DNA of 64,000 bases from Paractinoplanes maris (GTDB lineage: Bacteria > Actinomycetota > Actinomycetes > Mycobacteriales > Micromonosporaceae). The translations under genes and the position numbers were made by a program. The stretch spans positions 62,001 to 126,000 of the forward strand of contig NZ_JALPVL010000015.1 of assembly GCF_023544465.1 (NCBI RefSeq), in the 5' to 3' direction. Shown in pieces: positions 32,457 through 40,224 of this stretch. The notes below the pieces were generated by a model. That model was given only the letters and a program-made list of their open reading frames with translations, did not search any database and was not told the origin of the DNA. Numbering within the stretch: the first letter of the stretch is position 1; the number at the start of each line of letters is the position of its first letter.

Positions 32457-32974
32457 CACCGCGGCCTGGTCTCGGCGATCGGCGCGGCCCTGCCCGGCGC
32501 GTGCTGGCAGCGCTGCCGCACCCACTACCTGAGCAACCTCCTGGCCAATGTCCCCAAATCGGCGCAGCCGTGGGTCGCCGCCCTGGTCCGCACCGTCTTC
32601 GACCAGCCCGACACCGACGAGGCGAAAGCCCAGTTCGCGATACCATCGCGACAAGTTCGGTGACGCCGCCGACACCTCGACGACGCCCGAGACGATCTGC
32701 TCGCGTTCACCGCGTTCCCGCGCGAGCCCCGGCGCCAGATCTGGTCGAGCAACCCGCAAGAACGCCTGATTAAAGAAATCCGGCGGCGCACCGACGTCGT
32801 CGGGATCTTCCCGAACCGGGCCGCGATCATCTGCCTCGTCGGCGCCGTGCTGGCGAGCAGACCGATGAACGGGTCGAAGGACGCCGCTACATGGGCCTGG
32901 ATCTGCTTCGCAAAGCCCGTCTCACCCCCGTGATCACCAGCCAAGACACCGATCCAGCCGAGATCGCCGCATAG
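32457..32974 (+). mobile_element. Degenerate IS256-family transposase fragment
   Basis: Scattered in-frame pieces match the C-terminal third of an IS256/mutator transposase. GLVSAIGAALPG, WQRCRTHYLSNLL and SAQPWVAALVRTVFDQP lie in one frame to about 32635. After a deletion, LLAFTAFPRE, IWSSNPQERLIKEIRRRTD and VVGIFP follow, then a frame change near 32850 to EGRRYMGLDLL and a TAG at 32972-32974. The N-terminal two thirds, including the DDE residues there, are missing. No terminal inverted repeats were recognised. It is a relic and cannot move. Confidence 0.75.
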
Positions 32975-33030
32975 CATCAACCCACACGGATCAGCGATGG
33001 CCGACACCTACACCACGCCAGCGGACGTGA

Positions 33031-33206
33031 CAGGTGCGGGTGTGACGAGCGCTCGGCATGCCGTCAGCGCTCAAGTCGCTGTAGCGGTTCGCCCAGCGAC
33101 AGGCGGTCCGCCAGGACACGTCGTAGCGCTCAGCTGCTCGTGCCGGTTACCAGCCTTGCTCCACGATCAGGCGCCAGCAGTAATCGGGCCTGCGGCGTCA
33201 GCGTGG
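33031..33206 (-). mobile_element. Degenerate IS481-type transposase N-terminal fragment
   Basis: Read on the minus strand, LTPQARLLLA, then (after a frame change) LIVEQGW, an in-frame TAA, ARAAERYDVSWRTA and CRWANRYSDLSADGM resemble the N-terminal helix-turn-helix of IS481-family transposases. One frameshift and one stop break it, and the catalytic core is absent. It lies directly beside the IS256 fragment on the opposite strand. Confidence 0.55.
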
Positions 33207-33253
33207 GACGAAGGCCTCCGGGCTCGCTGGAAGGGTTCCTGGACTGCGCACAA

Positions 33254-33664
33254 CTAGGGCTGGTTCTGCTTTTCGACGAGGACGAGCCAGTTGCCGGTGT
33301 TGTCGCGCATGACGGCCTCGACGCCGTAGGGGCGGTCGGACGGCTCCTGCAGGAACTCGACGCCGGCCGCGGAGAGCTCGGCGTAGGTGCGGCGGCAGTC
33401 GTCGACGCGCAGGCCGAAACCGCCCATCTGGCCCGCCTCCAGCTGGCCCCGGATGAACGACGCGGCCTCCGGCGCCAGCGGCGGGCCCGGCGTCATCAGG
33501 GTCAGCTCCAGCTCGGGCTGGTTGGGGTGGGCCAGCGTCACCCAGCGCAGCGGGCCCATCTGGGCGTCCACGCGCGGCTCGAAGCCGAGGTGCTTGACAT
33601 AGAAGTCGCGGGTGGCCTCCTGGTCGAGGCAGTACACCGTCATCAGCGAAACGTTGAGAATCAT
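33254..33664 (-). CDS. VOC/glyoxalase-like protein
   Basis: A 136-residue protein of the vicinal oxygen chelate fold with two beta-alpha-beta-beta-beta units (VSLMTVYCLDQEATRDFYVKHL, then MGGFGLRVDDCRRTYAEL and the final NTGNWLVLVEK). The N-terminal metal His is replaced in this subgroup, so a glyoxalase activity cannot be claimed; such proteins often bind drugs or act on unknown substrates. ATG 33664 overlaps the stop of the upstream araC-like gene by 4 bp, so the regulator and this gene are one operon. Confidence 0.87.
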   Translation of the reverse strand: MILNVSLMTVYCLDQEATRDFYVKHLGFEPRVDAQMGPLRWVTLAHPNQPELELTLMTPGPPLAPEAASFIRGQLEAGQMGGFGLRVDDCRRTYAELSAAGVEFLQEPSDRPYGVEAVMRDNTGNWLVLVEKQNQP

Positions 33665-34077
33665 GCCTCGACCGTAGGGGGCCGGTCCCCGGCGGGCTTC
33701 TCCGAAATTGCGATCACTCCGTGCATGAAGAGCCAGCATCCCGGGATGTGCGGGGACGACGTGGCCCAGCGGCGTTGATAGGCGGTCGGGCTCTCGCCGA
33801 CGAGCTCCGAGAAGCGCGACGAGAACGAGCCCAGCGACGTGAAGCCGACCGCCATGCAGACTTCGGTGACGGTCAGGTTCGCGTACCGGAGAAGGTCCTG
33901 CGCCTGGGCGATGCGCCGGCGGGACAGGTACCTCATGGGGGTCTCGCCGTAGGTCGCGCGGAATGCTCGTACCAGATGGAACCGCGACATGCCGCCGAGC
34001 GCGGCCAGGTCGCTCAGCCGCAGCGGCGCCGCGCTGTTGCGGTCGATGTGGTCGCGCACCCTGCGCAAAGCGAACAC
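33661..34077 (-). CDS. AraC-family transcriptional regulator, short form
   Basis: A 138-residue protein that is almost only the double helix-turn-helix domain (RLSDLAALGGMSRFHLVRAF, then VTEVCMAVGFTSLGSFSSRF, GESPTAYQRR). The usual N-terminal sensor domain is missing, so ligand sensing may come from elsewhere. It starts 22 bp from pdxT on the opposite strand, in a bidirectional promoter region, and is translationally coupled to the VOC gene. The pair occupies the place between pdxS and pdxT. Confidence 0.88.
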   Translation of the reverse strand: MFALRRVRDHIDRNSAAPLRLSDLAALGGMSRFHLVRAFRATYGETPMRYLSRRRIAQAQDLLRYANLTVTEVCMAVGFTSLGSFSSRFSELVGESPTAYQRRWATSSPHIPGCWLFMHGVIAISEKPAGDRPPTVEA

Positions 34078-34087
34078 GAACCGAGCC

Positions 34088-34093
34088 TAAGCT
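34088..34093 (+). promoter_or_regulatory. -10 box TAAGCT of a leaderless pdxT transcript
   Basis: TAAGCT ends 6 nt before GTG 34100, with no ribosome site between. The implied local promoter fits the separation of pdxT from pdxS. Confidence 0.45.
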
Positions 34094-34099
34094 GGCACC

Positions 34100-34696
34100 G
34101 TGAACATCGGAGTGCTGGCCCTGCAGGGCGACGTGCGCGAACATCTCGCCGCGCTGGCCGAGAGCGACGTCCTGGCCCGGCCGATCCGCCGGCCGGAGGA
34201 GCTCGCCGACGTCGAGGCCCTGGTCATCCCCGGCGGCGAGTCGACCACCATCAGCAAACTGGCGGTGTCGTTCGGGCTGCTCGACCCGATCCGCAAGCGG
34301 ATCGCCGACGGCATGCCGGTCTACGGGTCCTGCGCGGGCATGATCCTGCTGGCCACCCGGGTGCTCGACGGACGACCCGACCAGGAGTCCTTCCAGGGCA
34401 TCGAGATGACCGTGCGGCGCAACGCGTTCGGCCGGCAGGTCGATTCCTTCGAGGGCGACGTGGCGATCGACGACATCGCCGGCGACGATTTTCACGCGGT
34501 TTTCATCCGCGCGCCCTGGGTCGAGGAGGTCGGCGGCGACGTGCGGGTGTTGGGCCGCGTCAAGGATGGTCCGGCCGCCGGTAGGATTGTCGCCGTTCGG
34601 CAGGGCAACCTGCTCGCCACGGCTTTCCACCCGGAACTCACCGGCGACCTCCGTGTTCACCGGTACTTCGTCGAGATGGTCCGCCAGGCCGCCTGA
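34100..34696 (+). CDS. pdxT: Pyridoxal 5'-phosphate synthase glutaminase subunit PdxT
   Basis: A 198-residue class I glutamine amidotransferase that feeds ammonia to PdxS. The nucleophile is C78 (VYGSCAGMILLA), and the His-Glu pair is in AFHPELTGD near residue 177. IPGGEST (about 43-49) is the oxyanion region. Full length. The GTG start is supported by the N-terminus NIGVLALQGDVREH. It is followed after 18 bp by yebC, as in most actinobacteria. Confidence 0.96.
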   Translation: MNIGVLALQGDVREHLAALAESDVLARPIRRPEELADVEALVIPGGESTTISKLAVSFGLLDPIRKRIADGMPVYGSCAGMILLATRVLDGRPDQESFQGIEMTVRRNAFGRQVDSFEGDVAIDDIAGDDFHAVFIRAPWVEEVGGDVRVLGRVKDGPAAGRIVAVRQGNLLATAFHPELTGDLRVHRYFVEMVRQAA

Positions 34697-34714
34697 GACC
34701 ACGGAGGTTTTCGC

Positions 34715-35467
34715 ATGTCCGGCCACTCCAAGTGGGCGACGACCAAGCACAAGAAGGCCGTCATCGACGCCAAGCGCGGCAAGATGTTCGCCAAGCTGAT
34801 CAAGAACATCGAGGTCGCGGCCCGCACCGGCGGCGGGGATCCGGCGGGCAACCCGACGCTCTTCGACGCGATTCAGAAGGCCAAGAAGAGCTCGGTCCCC
34901 AACAACAACATCGACAACGCGGTCAAGCGGGGCTCCGGCCTCGAGGCCGGCGGCGCCGACTGGCAGACGATCATGTACGAGGGGTATGGCCCCAACGGGG
35001 TCGCGCTGCTCATCGAGTGCCTCACCGACAACCGCAACCGAGCGGCCACCGAGGTGCGCACGGCGCTCACCCGCAACGGCGGCACGTTCGCCGACGCCGG
35101 CTCGGTGTCCTACCTGTTCAACCGCAAGGGCGTCGTGATCGTCCCGAAGGGCGGCCTCAGCGAGGACGACCTGATGCTGGCCGTGCTCGACGCGGGCGCC
35201 GAGGAGATCAACGATCTGGGCGAGGCGTTCGAGGTGGTCAGCGAGCCGACCGACCTGATCGCGGTGCGCACGGCCCTGCAGGAGGCCGGCATCGAGTACG
35301 ACTCGGCCGACTCGTCGCTGCTGCCGACGATGAACGTCGAGGTCGACGAGGAGGGCGCCCGCAAGGTGCTCAAGCTGGTCGACGCCCTCGACGACTGCGA
35401 CGACGTCCAAGAGGTCTACTCCAACGCCGACATCAGCGACGATATCCTTGCAGCTATTGACGCGTGA
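34715..35467 (+). CDS. yebC: YebC/PmpR-family protein
   Basis: A 250-residue member of the YebC family (TACO1-like), with the invariant N-terminus SGHSKWATTKHKKAVIDAKRG and the three-domain length of the family. Some members act as transcription regulators and others help ribosomes through proline stretches, so the role here is uncertain. GGAGG lies 7 nt upstream of the ATG. In most actinobacteria yebC is directly followed by ruvC; here two Uma2 genes and one unknown gene are inserted. Its stop codon overlaps the -35 box of the first Uma2 promoter. Confidence 0.95.
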   Translation: MSGHSKWATTKHKKAVIDAKRGKMFAKLIKNIEVAARTGGGDPAGNPTLFDAIQKAKKSSVPNNNIDNAVKRGSGLEAGGADWQTIMYEGYGPNGVALLIECLTDNRNRAATEVRTALTRNGGTFADAGSVSYLFNRKGVVIVPKGGLSEDDLMLAVLDAGAEEINDLGEAFEVVSEPTDLIAVRTALQEAGIEYDSADSSLLPTMNVEVDEEGARKVLKLVDALDDCDDVQEVYSNADISDDILAAIDA

Positions 35468-35492
35468 CATCTGGTCGTGAGACCAGTAGGGT
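35464..35492 (+). promoter_or_regulatory. Promoter of Uma2 gene 1 with a palindrome in the spacer
   Basis: GTGACA (35464-35469) and TAGGGT (35487-35492) are -35 and -10 boxes 17 nt apart. The spacer holds CTGGTC-GTGA-GACCAG (35471-35486), a perfect 6-bp inverted repeat. The same arrangement occurs upstream of the second Uma2 gene, so it is conserved. A protein bound there would block RNA polymerase. Confidence 0.6.
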
Positions 35493-35510
35493 GAGGGGGT
35501 GCTTGCCGTT

Positions 35511-36062
35511 ATGACCGGCCTCAATCTTCCGCCGATCGAGGACCTCGATGTCGAAGACCTCCTCACCCTGCCCGAGGGTTACCGCTATGAATTGCACGAG
35601 GGAAACCTCGTCATCATGACGCCGTCGACGTTCTGGCATAAGGAGGTGTCGGCGCGTCTCATGATCATGTTTCGGGCGGCCGGACTGCGCGCCTTCCAGG
35701 ACCCAGGAGTTCTCGGCGACCGCCCGCGCGACAACCGCCTTCCGGACGTCGGCGTCGTCGAAGTCGCCCTGTCCAACCTGGCGTCCTATTCGAACCTCCC
35801 GGGCTCGGCCTACCGCTTGGTCGTCGAGGTCGTCTCCGAGAACTCGCTGAACGGTGAATACACCGACAAATTGTCGTGGTATGCCCAGCGTGGCATCCCG
35901 GAGTACTGGATCGCCGACCAGACTCCCGATCGCTCCGACGACGACGCCCTGGTGCGTATCCACCGACTCGTCTTGTCAGAGGGCAAGCGTGACTACGTGT
36001 GGGAGCGCAGCCTGCTCCTTTCAGAGCTGGAGGCGGAGTTCGGCTCCGCGGCTGAATCCTGA
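35511..36062 (+). CDS. Uma2-family PD-(D/E)XK nuclease-fold protein, copy 1
   Basis: A 183-residue Uma2 protein. The nuclease-fold residues are present: Asp in LPDVGVVEV, Glu in YRLVVEVVSEN and Lys in YTDKLSWYA, followed by the family signature GIPEYWIAD. Uma2 proteins are widespread in actinobacteria and cyanobacteria, and their role is largely unknown. ATG 35511 aligns with the start of copy 2 (MTGLNLPPIEDL against MAGFFLPPIEDL); a GTG at 35499 lies 6 nt beyond the -10 box and could be a leaderless start. It lies between yebC and ruvC, usually adjacent genes. Confidence 0.85.
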   Translation: MTGLNLPPIEDLDVEDLLTLPEGYRYELHEGNLVIMTPSTFWHKEVSARLMIMFRAAGLRAFQDPGVLGDRPRDNRLPDVGVVEVALSNLASYSNLPGSAYRLVVEVVSENSLNGEYTDKLSWYAQRGIPEYWIADQTPDRSDDDALVRIHRLVLSEGKRDYVWERSLLLSELEAEFGSAAES

Positions 36063-36087
36063 CGACTGGTCGTGTGACCAGTAAGGT
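36059..36087 (+). promoter_or_regulatory. Promoter of Uma2 gene 2 with a matching palindrome
   Basis: CTGACG (36059-36064) and TAAGGT (36082-36087), 17 nt apart, flank CTGGTC-GTGT-GACCAG (36066-36081), a 6-bp inverted repeat identical in its arms to that before copy 1. The promoter overlaps the stop codon of copy 1. Confidence 0.6.
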
Positions 36088-36128
36088 GGCGGGATCGAGT
36101 CATCTCGGCGTGGAGGTGCGACCCGCCC

Positions 36129-36680
36129 ATGGCCGGCTTCTTTCTTCCGCCCATCGAGGACCTGGACGTCGAGGATCTCGCGTCGCTGCCCAAGCCCTAT
36201 CGCTATGAGCTGCGGGAGGGCAACCTGGTCGTCACGGCGCCGGCCACCTACTGGCACAAGATCATGTGCCGGCGGGTCCTGACCCTGCTGCACGCCGCCG
36301 GCCACAACGTCTCCATCGATCCCGGCCTCCGGGGCGACCGCCCCCGCGACAACCGCGTGCCCGACCTCGGGGTGGTGACCCGTCTGCCGGCCGATCTCGC
36401 CACCTTCTCCAACCTGCCCGCCTCGTCCTTCAGCCTGGTCGTCGAGATCGTCTCGGAGGGGGCGGCCAACGGTGAGTACACCGACAAGGCGGCCTGGTAT
36501 GCGGCGCACGGCATCCCCGAGTACTGGATCGTCGACCGGACGCCCGACCACGCCGAGGACGACGCCTTCGTCCTCGTCCACCGCCTCCTGCTGGCCGGCG
36601 GCGAGCCCGTCTATGGCCGCGAACGCAACGTCCTGCTGTCCGAACTCGAATCCGAGTATTCCGATGCCGCGGCCAACTGA
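36129..36680 (+). CDS. Uma2-family PD-(D/E)XK nuclease-fold protein, copy 2
   Basis: A 183-residue paralogue of the preceding gene, same length and alignable throughout. The active-site set is Asp in VPDLGVV, Glu in FSLVVEIVSEG and Lys in YTDKAAWYA, then GIPEYWIVD. GGAGG lies 12 nt upstream of the ATG. The two copies are diverged enough (for example in the N-terminal 100 residues) that this is not a very recent duplication, yet the promoter palindromes are the same. Its terminus is 30 bp from the convergent 36710 gene. Confidence 0.86.
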   Translation: MAGFFLPPIEDLDVEDLASLPKPYRYELREGNLVVTAPATYWHKIMCRRVLTLLHAAGHNVSIDPGLRGDRPRDNRVPDLGVVTRLPADLATFSNLPASSFSLVVEIVSEGAANGEYTDKAAWYAAHGIPEYWIVDRTPDHAEDDAFVLVHRLLLAGGEPVYGRERNVLLSELESEYSDAAAN

Positions 36681-36709
36681 ATGTCGCTCATCGATGCCTG
36701 CGGCGCTTT

Positions 36710-37249
36710 TCAGTAGTCGACCGAGATCGAGGACATCGTCTGGATCAAGGTTGCTATGAGGAGGATGCCGAAGGCTATCCGGCGGCCGACGGCGTGCCAC
36801 TGGTGGCGCCGGTAGGCCTGGCACCACGCGATGCCGGCGTCGGCGACGGCCCGCATCCGGCCCGGGCGGTGCGTGTCGGGCAGGACGGCCGCCTTGAGCA
36901 GGGCGATGCTGCCGCCCCGGCGGTAGAGCGCGGGGGCGTACGACGGCCGGGGCAGCACCCGGACGTCGACCTCGTAGATCTGGTCGTCGCGCCAGTCCTT
37001 CGTCCGCACCTCGAGGCGGCGCCGCAGATAGTCGCGTGCGGCGTCGGGGCGGCCGAGCAGGCGCCGCTGCCAGTCCAGGCGCCGCCAGTGCGACGCGACG
37101 TCGGCCAGCACGTCCAGATAGATGTGCTCGGCCTCCGGGTCGGCGCCGACCAGCCGGCTCGTCTCCCGGCGCAGCGCGTCGAGGTGGGCCGCGACGAAGG
37201 CGACATACGCCGGTGGCGGCTCATCGTCCATGGGCGGAACGAGATACAT
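36710..37249 (-). CDS. Membrane-anchored protein with a soluble helical domain, unknown
   Basis: A 179-residue protein. The first 75 residues are helical with a pattern loosely like sigma-70 region 2 (VAFVAAHLDALRRETSRLVG, then EHIYLDVLADVASHWRRLDW), and a single C-terminal TM helix is at about 157-173 (RIAFGILLIATLIQTMSS). A central KDWRDDQIYEVDV region is unassigned. The resemblance to sigma factors is weak, so no function is given. It is divergent from ruvC, and its start is 105 bp away. Confidence 0.68.
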   Translation of the reverse strand: MYLVPPMDDEPPPAYVAFVAAHLDALRRETSRLVGADPEAEHIYLDVLADVASHWRRLDWQRRLLGRPDAARDYLRRRLEVRTKDWRDDQIYEVDVRVLPRPSYAPALYRRGGSIALLKAAVLPDTHRPGRMRAVADAGIAWCQAYRRHQWHAVGRRIAFGILLIATLIQTMSSISVDY

Positions 37250-37353
37250 GGGTCACACCCCCTGCTCCATCGTCGAGGCGTGTCGCTGCCGGGCGCAAGT
37301 GGGGCGCGTATTAGGGTGTCGAACACACGTACGTGAGGCAGGGGAGGTCCGTG

Positions 37354-37896
37354 GTGCGCGTGCTCGGCATCGACCCGGGTCTCACCCGGTGCGGGGTCGG
37401 TGTCGTCGAGGGCGTGCCGGGGCGGCCGGGCAAGATGATCGCCTACCACGTCGTGCGCACCGAGCCCGACCAGGACATCGCGCACCGCCTGCTGGAACTC
37501 GACCGTGCCCTGGCCGAGCTGGTGGCCGAGCACAAGCCCGAGAGCGTGGCCGTCGAGCGGGTGTTCTCCCAGCACAACGTACGGACGGTGATGGGCACCG
37601 CCCAGGCCAGCGCGGTCGCCGTGCTGTCCGGCGCGCGGGCCGGGCTACCCGTGCAGACCTACACGCCGAGCGAGGTCAAGGCGGCCGTCACCGGCTCCGG
37701 CACGGCCGACAAGGCACAGGTCACGGCGATGGTCACCCGCCTGCTCCAGCTGGCCGAGCCGCCCCGGCCGGCCGACGCGGCCGACGCCCTCGCCCTCGCC
37801 ATCTGCCACATCTGGCGCGGCGGTACCCGCGCCCGGATCCAGGCCGCGGCCCTGGCCGCTGCCGCCCGCGCCCACAAAGGGGGAGCCCGCCGATGA
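37354..37896 (+). CDS. ruvC: Holliday-junction endonuclease RuvC
   Basis: A 180-residue RNase H-fold resolvase that cuts Holliday junctions symmetrically. Acidic catalytic residues are in RVLGIDPGL (D7), VAVERVFSQHN and the C-terminal ADAADALALAICH. GTG 37354 is 6 nt after GGGGAGG; another GTG one codon upstream is possible. It leads the ruvCAB operon, with its stop overlapping the ruvA start (ATGA). About 30 extra residues rich in Ala/Arg follow the conserved core. Confidence 0.96.
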   Translation: MRVLGIDPGLTRCGVGVVEGVPGRPGKMIAYHVVRTEPDQDIAHRLLELDRALAELVAEHKPESVAVERVFSQHNVRTVMGTAQASAVAVLSGARAGLPVQTYTPSEVKAAVTGSGTADKAQVTAMVTRLLQLAEPPRPADAADALALAICHIWRGGTRARIQAAALAAAARAHKGGARR

Positions 37897-38495
37897 TCGC
37901 CAGCGTGCGCGGAGTGGTGGCGGCGATCGCCCCGGACAGCGCCGTCATCGAGGTCGGCGGCGTCGGCCTGCAGGTGCAGTGCGCCCCCGGCACCCTGGCC
38001 GGTCTCAAGGCCGGCGTCGAGGCGCGCCTGGCCACCAGCATGGTCGTCCGGGAGGACTCGCTGACCCTCTACGGCTTCGCCGACGACGACGAGAAGCACC
38101 TGTTCGAGTTGCTCCAGACGGCCAGCGGGGTCGGCCCGCGGCTGGCCCAGGCCGTGCTGGCCGTGCACCAGCCGGACACGGTGCGCCGGGCCATCGCCGG
38201 CGGTGACCTGGCCACGCTGACCCGGGTGCCCGGCATCGGCAAGAAGGGCGCCGAGCGCCTGGTCCTCGAGCTGCGCGACCGGATCGGCCCGATGCCCACG
38301 GCCGACGGCGGCCCGGCCGGTCTGCTCAACGGGGCCTGGCAGGAGCAGGTGCGCCAGGGTGTGCTCGCGCTGGGCTGGTCCGCCGCCCAGGCCGACCAGG
38401 CGGTCGTCGCGGTCGCCGAGAGCATCGACGGCGAGGTGCCCCCGGTCCCCGTGCTGCTGCGCCAGGCCATCCGCCTGCTGGGCAAGGCCCGATGA
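37893..38495 (+). CDS. ruvA: Holliday-junction DNA-binding protein RuvA
   Basis: A 200-residue protein that forms tetramers on the four-way junction and loads RuvB. The N-terminal OB fold begins MIASVRGVVAAIAPDSAVIEVGG, and two helix-hairpin-helix motifs follow (LLQTASGVGPRLAQAVL and LTRVPGIGKKGAERLVLEL). The C-terminal domain III binding RuvB is at about 150-200. Both ends overlap their neighbours by 4 bp, so ruvC, ruvA and ruvB are translationally coupled. Confidence 0.97.
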   Translation: MIASVRGVVAAIAPDSAVIEVGGVGLQVQCAPGTLAGLKAGVEARLATSMVVREDSLTLYGFADDDEKHLFELLQTASGVGPRLAQAVLAVHQPDTVRRAIAGGDLATLTRVPGIGKKGAERLVLELRDRIGPMPTADGGPAGLLNGAWQEQVRQGVLALGWSAAQADQAVVAVAESIDGEVPPVPVLLRQAIRLLGKAR

Positions 38496-39526
38496 CCGAC
38501 GACCTGGTCTCCACCGACGCCGGCGACGACGAGCTCGACGCCGAGGCCAGTGTCCGCCCCCGCCGCCTGGCCGAGTTCATCGCCCAGCACCGCGTGCGCG
38601 ACCAGCTGGAGCTGCTGCTCAAGGGAGCCATGGGCCGGGGCACCCCACCCGACCACATCCTGCTCTCGGGGCCGCCCGGGCTCGGTAAGACGACGCTGGC
38701 CAACATCGTGGCGGCCGAACTGGGGACGGGGATCCGGACCACCAGCGGGCCGGTCATCGAGCGGTCGGGCGACCTGGCGGCGATCCTCACCGGGCTCGCG
38801 CCGGGGGACGTGCTGTTCATCGACGAGATCCACCGCATCGCCAAGCCGGCCGAGGAGCTGCTCTACAGCGCGATGGAGGACTTCCGGGTCGACGTCGTGG
38901 TGGGCAAGGGGCCCGGGGCCACCGCCATCCCGCTCGACGTCGAGCCGTTCACGCTGGTCGGGGCGACCACCCGCGCGGGCTTGCTGTCCGGCCCGATGCG
39001 GGATCGGTTCGGCTTCGTCGCGCACCTCGACTTCTATTCGCCGGCCGACCTCGACTCGCTGCTGCACCGGTCGGCGCGCATTCTCGGCGTGCCGATCACC
39101 GACGAGGGGGCGGCCGAGATCGCGGGGCGGTCGCGGGGGACACCCCGGATCGCCAACCGGCTGCTGCGCCGGGTGCGGGACTACGCCGAGGTGCGGGCCG
39201 ACGGCGTCGTGACCGAGGCCACGGCTCGTGAGGCCCTCAAGGTGTACGACGTGGACGCTCTCGGCCTCGACCGGCTCGACCGGGCCGTCCTGCGGGCGTT
39301 GATCGAGTCGTTCCGGGGCGGCCCGGTCGGTCTGTCCACGCTGGCAGTCGCCGTGGGGGAGCAGTCGGACACCGTCGAGGAGGTGTGTGAGCCCTTTCTC
39401 GTCCGGGCCGGGTTGCTCGCCCGTACCCCGCGGGGCCGGGTCGCGACCGAGGCGGGCTGGCTGCATCTGGGAAAGACGCCGCCCTCGGGCACGGTCCAAG
39501 GGGATTTGTTCGCACGGGATGCATGA
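38492..39526 (+). CDS. ruvB: Holliday-junction branch-migration ATPase RuvB
   Basis: A 344-residue AAA+ motor. Walker A is GPPGLGKTT (60-68), Walker B is VLFIDEIHRI near residue 110, and sensor/arginine-finger elements follow (GATTRAGLLSGPMRDRFG). The C-terminal winged helix ends with RGRVATEAGWLHLG. It drives branch migration with RuvA. Last gene of the ruv operon; a gap of about 140 bp precedes yajC. Confidence 0.97.
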   Translation: MTDDLVSTDAGDDELDAEASVRPRRLAEFIAQHRVRDQLELLLKGAMGRGTPPDHILLSGPPGLGKTTLANIVAAELGTGIRTTSGPVIERSGDLAAILTGLAPGDVLFIDEIHRIAKPAEELLYSAMEDFRVDVVVGKGPGATAIPLDVEPFTLVGATTRAGLLSGPMRDRFGFVAHLDFYSPADLDSLLHRSARILGVPITDEGAAEIAGRSRGTPRIANRLLRRVRDYAEVRADGVVTEATAREALKVYDVDALGLDRLDRAVLRALIESFRGGPVGLSTLAVAVGEQSDTVEEVCEPFLVRAGLLARTPRGRVATEAGWLHLGKTPPSGTVQGDLFARDA

Positions 39527-39669
39527 AATCCCCTCGTAATGCGAACGTGATGTGTGCCGCATTCGGACTTCCCAGGTTGACCGATTAGACTCGCCGCCGT
39601 TCAACCGGGATGTGTTTATCGCCGACGGCACGTGTTCCGCGTGACCGCCGGCCAACGGAAGGCTTATTC

Positions 39670-40059
39670 GTGGACCTGGCAGCCGAGGCATCCGGGGGCG
39701 GCAGCTTCACGCCGCTGCTCCTCATCGTTCTGCTCTTCGCCGTGATGTATTTCCTGATGATCCGGCCGCAGCAGAAGCGTCGTCGCGAGGCTCAGCAGAT
39801 GCAGAACACGCTCGGCCCCGGTGACCGCATCGTCACCATCGGCGGCCTGCACGGCACCGTCGTCGCCATCGCCGACGACGTCGTCACCATCGAGATCGCC
39901 GACGGGGTGCACGTCGACTTCGCGCGGCCGGCCATCGCCCGGGTCGTCACCAGCACCGCCGCCGCTCCGGCCTCCGAGGAGATCGTCGAGCCGGAGCCGG
40001 AGCCGCTGGTCGACGAGCCGATCGTCAACCCGGTCACCGATACGCGTAAAAAGGACTGA
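39670..40059 (+). CDS. yajC: Preprotein translocase subunit YajC
   Basis: A 129-residue accessory Sec protein. A single TM helix (LLLIVLLFAVMYFLMI, about 16-31) is followed by the signature RPQQKRRREAQQMQ and a cytoplasmic domain with GDRIVTIGGLHGTVVAI. The C-terminal 30 residues are acidic and Pro-rich. GTG 39670 is preferred because upstream codons are not YajC-like. It precedes secD and secF, its functional partners in the SecDF-YajC complex. Confidence 0.92.
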   Translation: MDLAAEASGGGSFTPLLLIVLLFAVMYFLMIRPQQKRRREAQQMQNTLGPGDRIVTIGGLHGTVVAIADDVVTIEIADGVHVDFARPAIARVVTSTAAAPASEEIVEPEPEPLVDEPIVNPVTDTRKKD

Positions 40060-40085
40060 CGTCGCAGACGTAAGACCCCTTCGGG

Positions 40086-40117
40086 CCGGCCCGTGCGGCG
40101 ACAAGCTGCCGGGCCGG
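40086..40117 (+). promoter_or_regulatory. Hairpin in the yajC-secD gap
   Basis: CCGGCCC (40086-40092) pairs with GGGCCGG (40111-40117), and GCGGC/GCTGC inside can extend the stem. It may be a weak terminator or attenuator in the 165-bp yajC-secD gap. No T-run. Confidence 0.35.
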
Positions 40118-40224
40118 TTCGTCGGGCCCGCGCGTGGCCGCAGCCGATCGCGCGAAGCGGACGTTAGATACTACGACCGCTTTAACCACACTCAGATGCC
40201 GTAAACACAGGGAGATCGACAGCC

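Noticed and set aside
32997..33257. Plus-strand open frame in the IS region
   Set aside because: The minus strand of the same DNA carries transposase-like sequence; the plus frame has no family pattern.
33254..35566. Minus-strand open frame of about 770 codons covering pdxT and yebC
   Set aside because: Only the last 136 codons are a real gene (VOC protein); the rest is antisense to conserved genes and out of their frame.
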